NCBI RefSeq assembly: GCF_049243985.1
Contig: NC_135371.1
Span: 4,055,501 to 4,119,500 of the forward strand
From: Paroedura picta
Lineage: Eukaryota > Chordata > Lepidosauria > Squamata > Gekkonidae
Length of the DNA stretch: 64,000 nucleotides
Reading direction: 5' to 3'
In this document: one piece after another, positions 63,018-64,000 of the stretch
How positions within the stretch are numbered: position 1 is the stretch's first letter
Layout: each line of letters starts with the position of its first letter
Notes under the pieces: model-generated
What the model was told of the DNA's origin: nothing
Database searches by the model: none
The model's input: only the letters and a program-made list of their open reading frames with translations
Program-made: the position numbers and the translations under genes

Positions 63018-63233
63018 GGTTACAGTACATTCCCTGCATTAGCATAACAAGTATCGTTCAGTGTCCACATATACAACACATCCCCCAACGTCTCCATGTA
63101 TTTCCCAACCCAGAGATGGCAACCTAATGGTGCAACAGGGACACAGACTTTGAGGGCAAACTCAAGCCTCTTTCCTGGGAGCAAAAGCCTCCCTGATGAA
63201 GGGGATTTGATGTCCCCCTGCTTTAGGGGGGGT

Positions 63234-63753
63234 CTAAATTAAGACTTTGGGAGGGGGGGCCTTAATTCTCTCCTCTCTCTTTCCCTCCAGAATGAATTCC
63301 TTGGTGCTTAAGAAGGTAACGTTATTGGAGAATTCAAAAAGTGCAGATTCTTTGATGCCGGCACCGTTTGAGACATACCACCATAGCCTGAAGACACGGG
63401 GCCAAAGAATCTGGAGGTGCCATTGATCATTGATCAACAGATATGAGTCTGAGCAGTCAAACGTTATGGATTCTTTGATGCCAGTGAAGACTGCTATGCC
63501 AGTCAAAAGTCTCTCCACAATATTTATTTATTACATTTTTATACCACCCTCCCTTGCACCTCAGGGCAGTTTATAGCATTGGACAGTGTCAAAGTTCCAC
63601 CGTAATATAAATACAGTATTCCAAACATTACACTCAAAGTGAATTGTATCATTATTAAATACTTAAACCATTAGGTGTGAATCTGTGATGCCGGTGAAGG
63701 CTGCTACTTCAGTTGGAGGCCTTTCCATGCTGTGAGCATTCAAAAGGTTTCTC
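63234..63753 (-). pseudogene. Decayed finger array after gene H stop
   Basis: Finger pieces continue past the stop (EKPFECSQHGKAS, HRHHR) and a tail with NNVTFLSTKEFILEG, close to INITLLSTKEFIQGG after gene G. About 63510-63660 is a repeat insert with a run ending CTCAGGGCAG. Confidence 0.7.
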
Positions 63754-64000
63754 CTATTTGTGGGTTCTTTGATGCAACTGAAGATGGCTACTTCGCCTGA
63801 ATTTCTTTCCACACTTAGAGCATTCAAATGGCTTCTCCCCTGTGTGAGTCGTTTGATGCTCCTGAAGATGGTCACTCCGACTGAATTTCCTGCCACACTC
63901 TGAGCATTCAAAAGGTTTCTCCCCTGTGTGGGTTCTGTGATGAACCTGAAGATAACAACTGTGACGGAATTTCTTTCCACACACTGAGCATTCAAAAGGT
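63754..64000 (-). CDS. Gene H: C2H2 zinc-finger gene, last three fingers only
   Basis: Open from the right edge to a stop after RTHK. Three fingers: [38 protein letters not shown] and [19 protein letters not shown]. The FECS-CGKKF style and the relic tail match gene G, so H is an inverted paralog meeting G tail to tail. Upstream exons (SCAN, KRAB) would lie beyond 64000. Confidence 0.85.
   Translation of the reverse strand, partial: PFECSVCGKKFRHSCYLQVHHRTHTGEKPFECSECGRKFSRSDHLQEHQTTHTGEKPFECSKCGKKFRRSSHLQLHQRTHK

Overview
The window looks like vertebrate nuclear DNA from a squamate reptile, probably a gecko or close relative. This is inferred from the repeats: a tRNA-headed SINE with a Bov-B-type tail (Sauria SINE type), a second abundant tRNA-headed SINE, CR1 and L2-like LINE ends, a Bov-B LINE piece and many palindromic hAT MITEs. 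All genes are spliced, with clear donor and acceptor sites. No species can be fixed from sequence alone.

The window is a cluster of C2H2 zinc-finger genes with a SCAN domain. Six lie head to tail on the minus strand and are called A to F here. A (616-4390) has lost its finger exon off the left edge. The others are B (7800-14570), C (17091-23120), D (25617-30072), E (33565-39495) and F (42662-50562). G (51837-57787) is on the plus strand, and H (63754-64000, minus) runs off the right edge. B to F share one plan: noncoding leader exon, one SCAN exon ending in phase 0, a 121- or 127-bp exon in the KRAB-A position ending in phase 1, and one finger exon. The spliced lengths of B to G all divide by three without a stop, giving 556, 556, 611, 616, 562 and 478 residues.

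The SCAN exons of A to F carry about 95 residues ahead of SCAN that read like the N-terminal lobe of a Gypsy-type Gag capsid, so the whole two-lobed capsid fold seems to be kept. G has only the short SCAN known from mammals, but it alone keeps a canonical KRAB-A box. In A to F the KRAB-position exon is open and spliced in frame but has lost the KRAB core. The expected products are nuclear DNA-binding proteins that pair through SCAN. Only G would be expected to recruit TRIM28 by the classical route.

B and C lie in two tandem units (about 5810-14640 and 15070-23215). Their SCAN exons encode identical residues while the finger exons differ at 17 of 264 codons. Seven genes share a leader motif (GGGTTAA followed about 20 bases later by CTAGA) next to the first exon. 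G and H are inverted, convergent paralogs with decayed fingers beyond both stop codons.

The rest is mostly repeats: SINEs, CR1/L2 LINE ends, 136-bp hAT hairpins with 8-bp target duplications, a 323-bp terminal-inverted-repeat element found in only one duplicate, minisatellites, and one unidentified open frame at 61463-62002.
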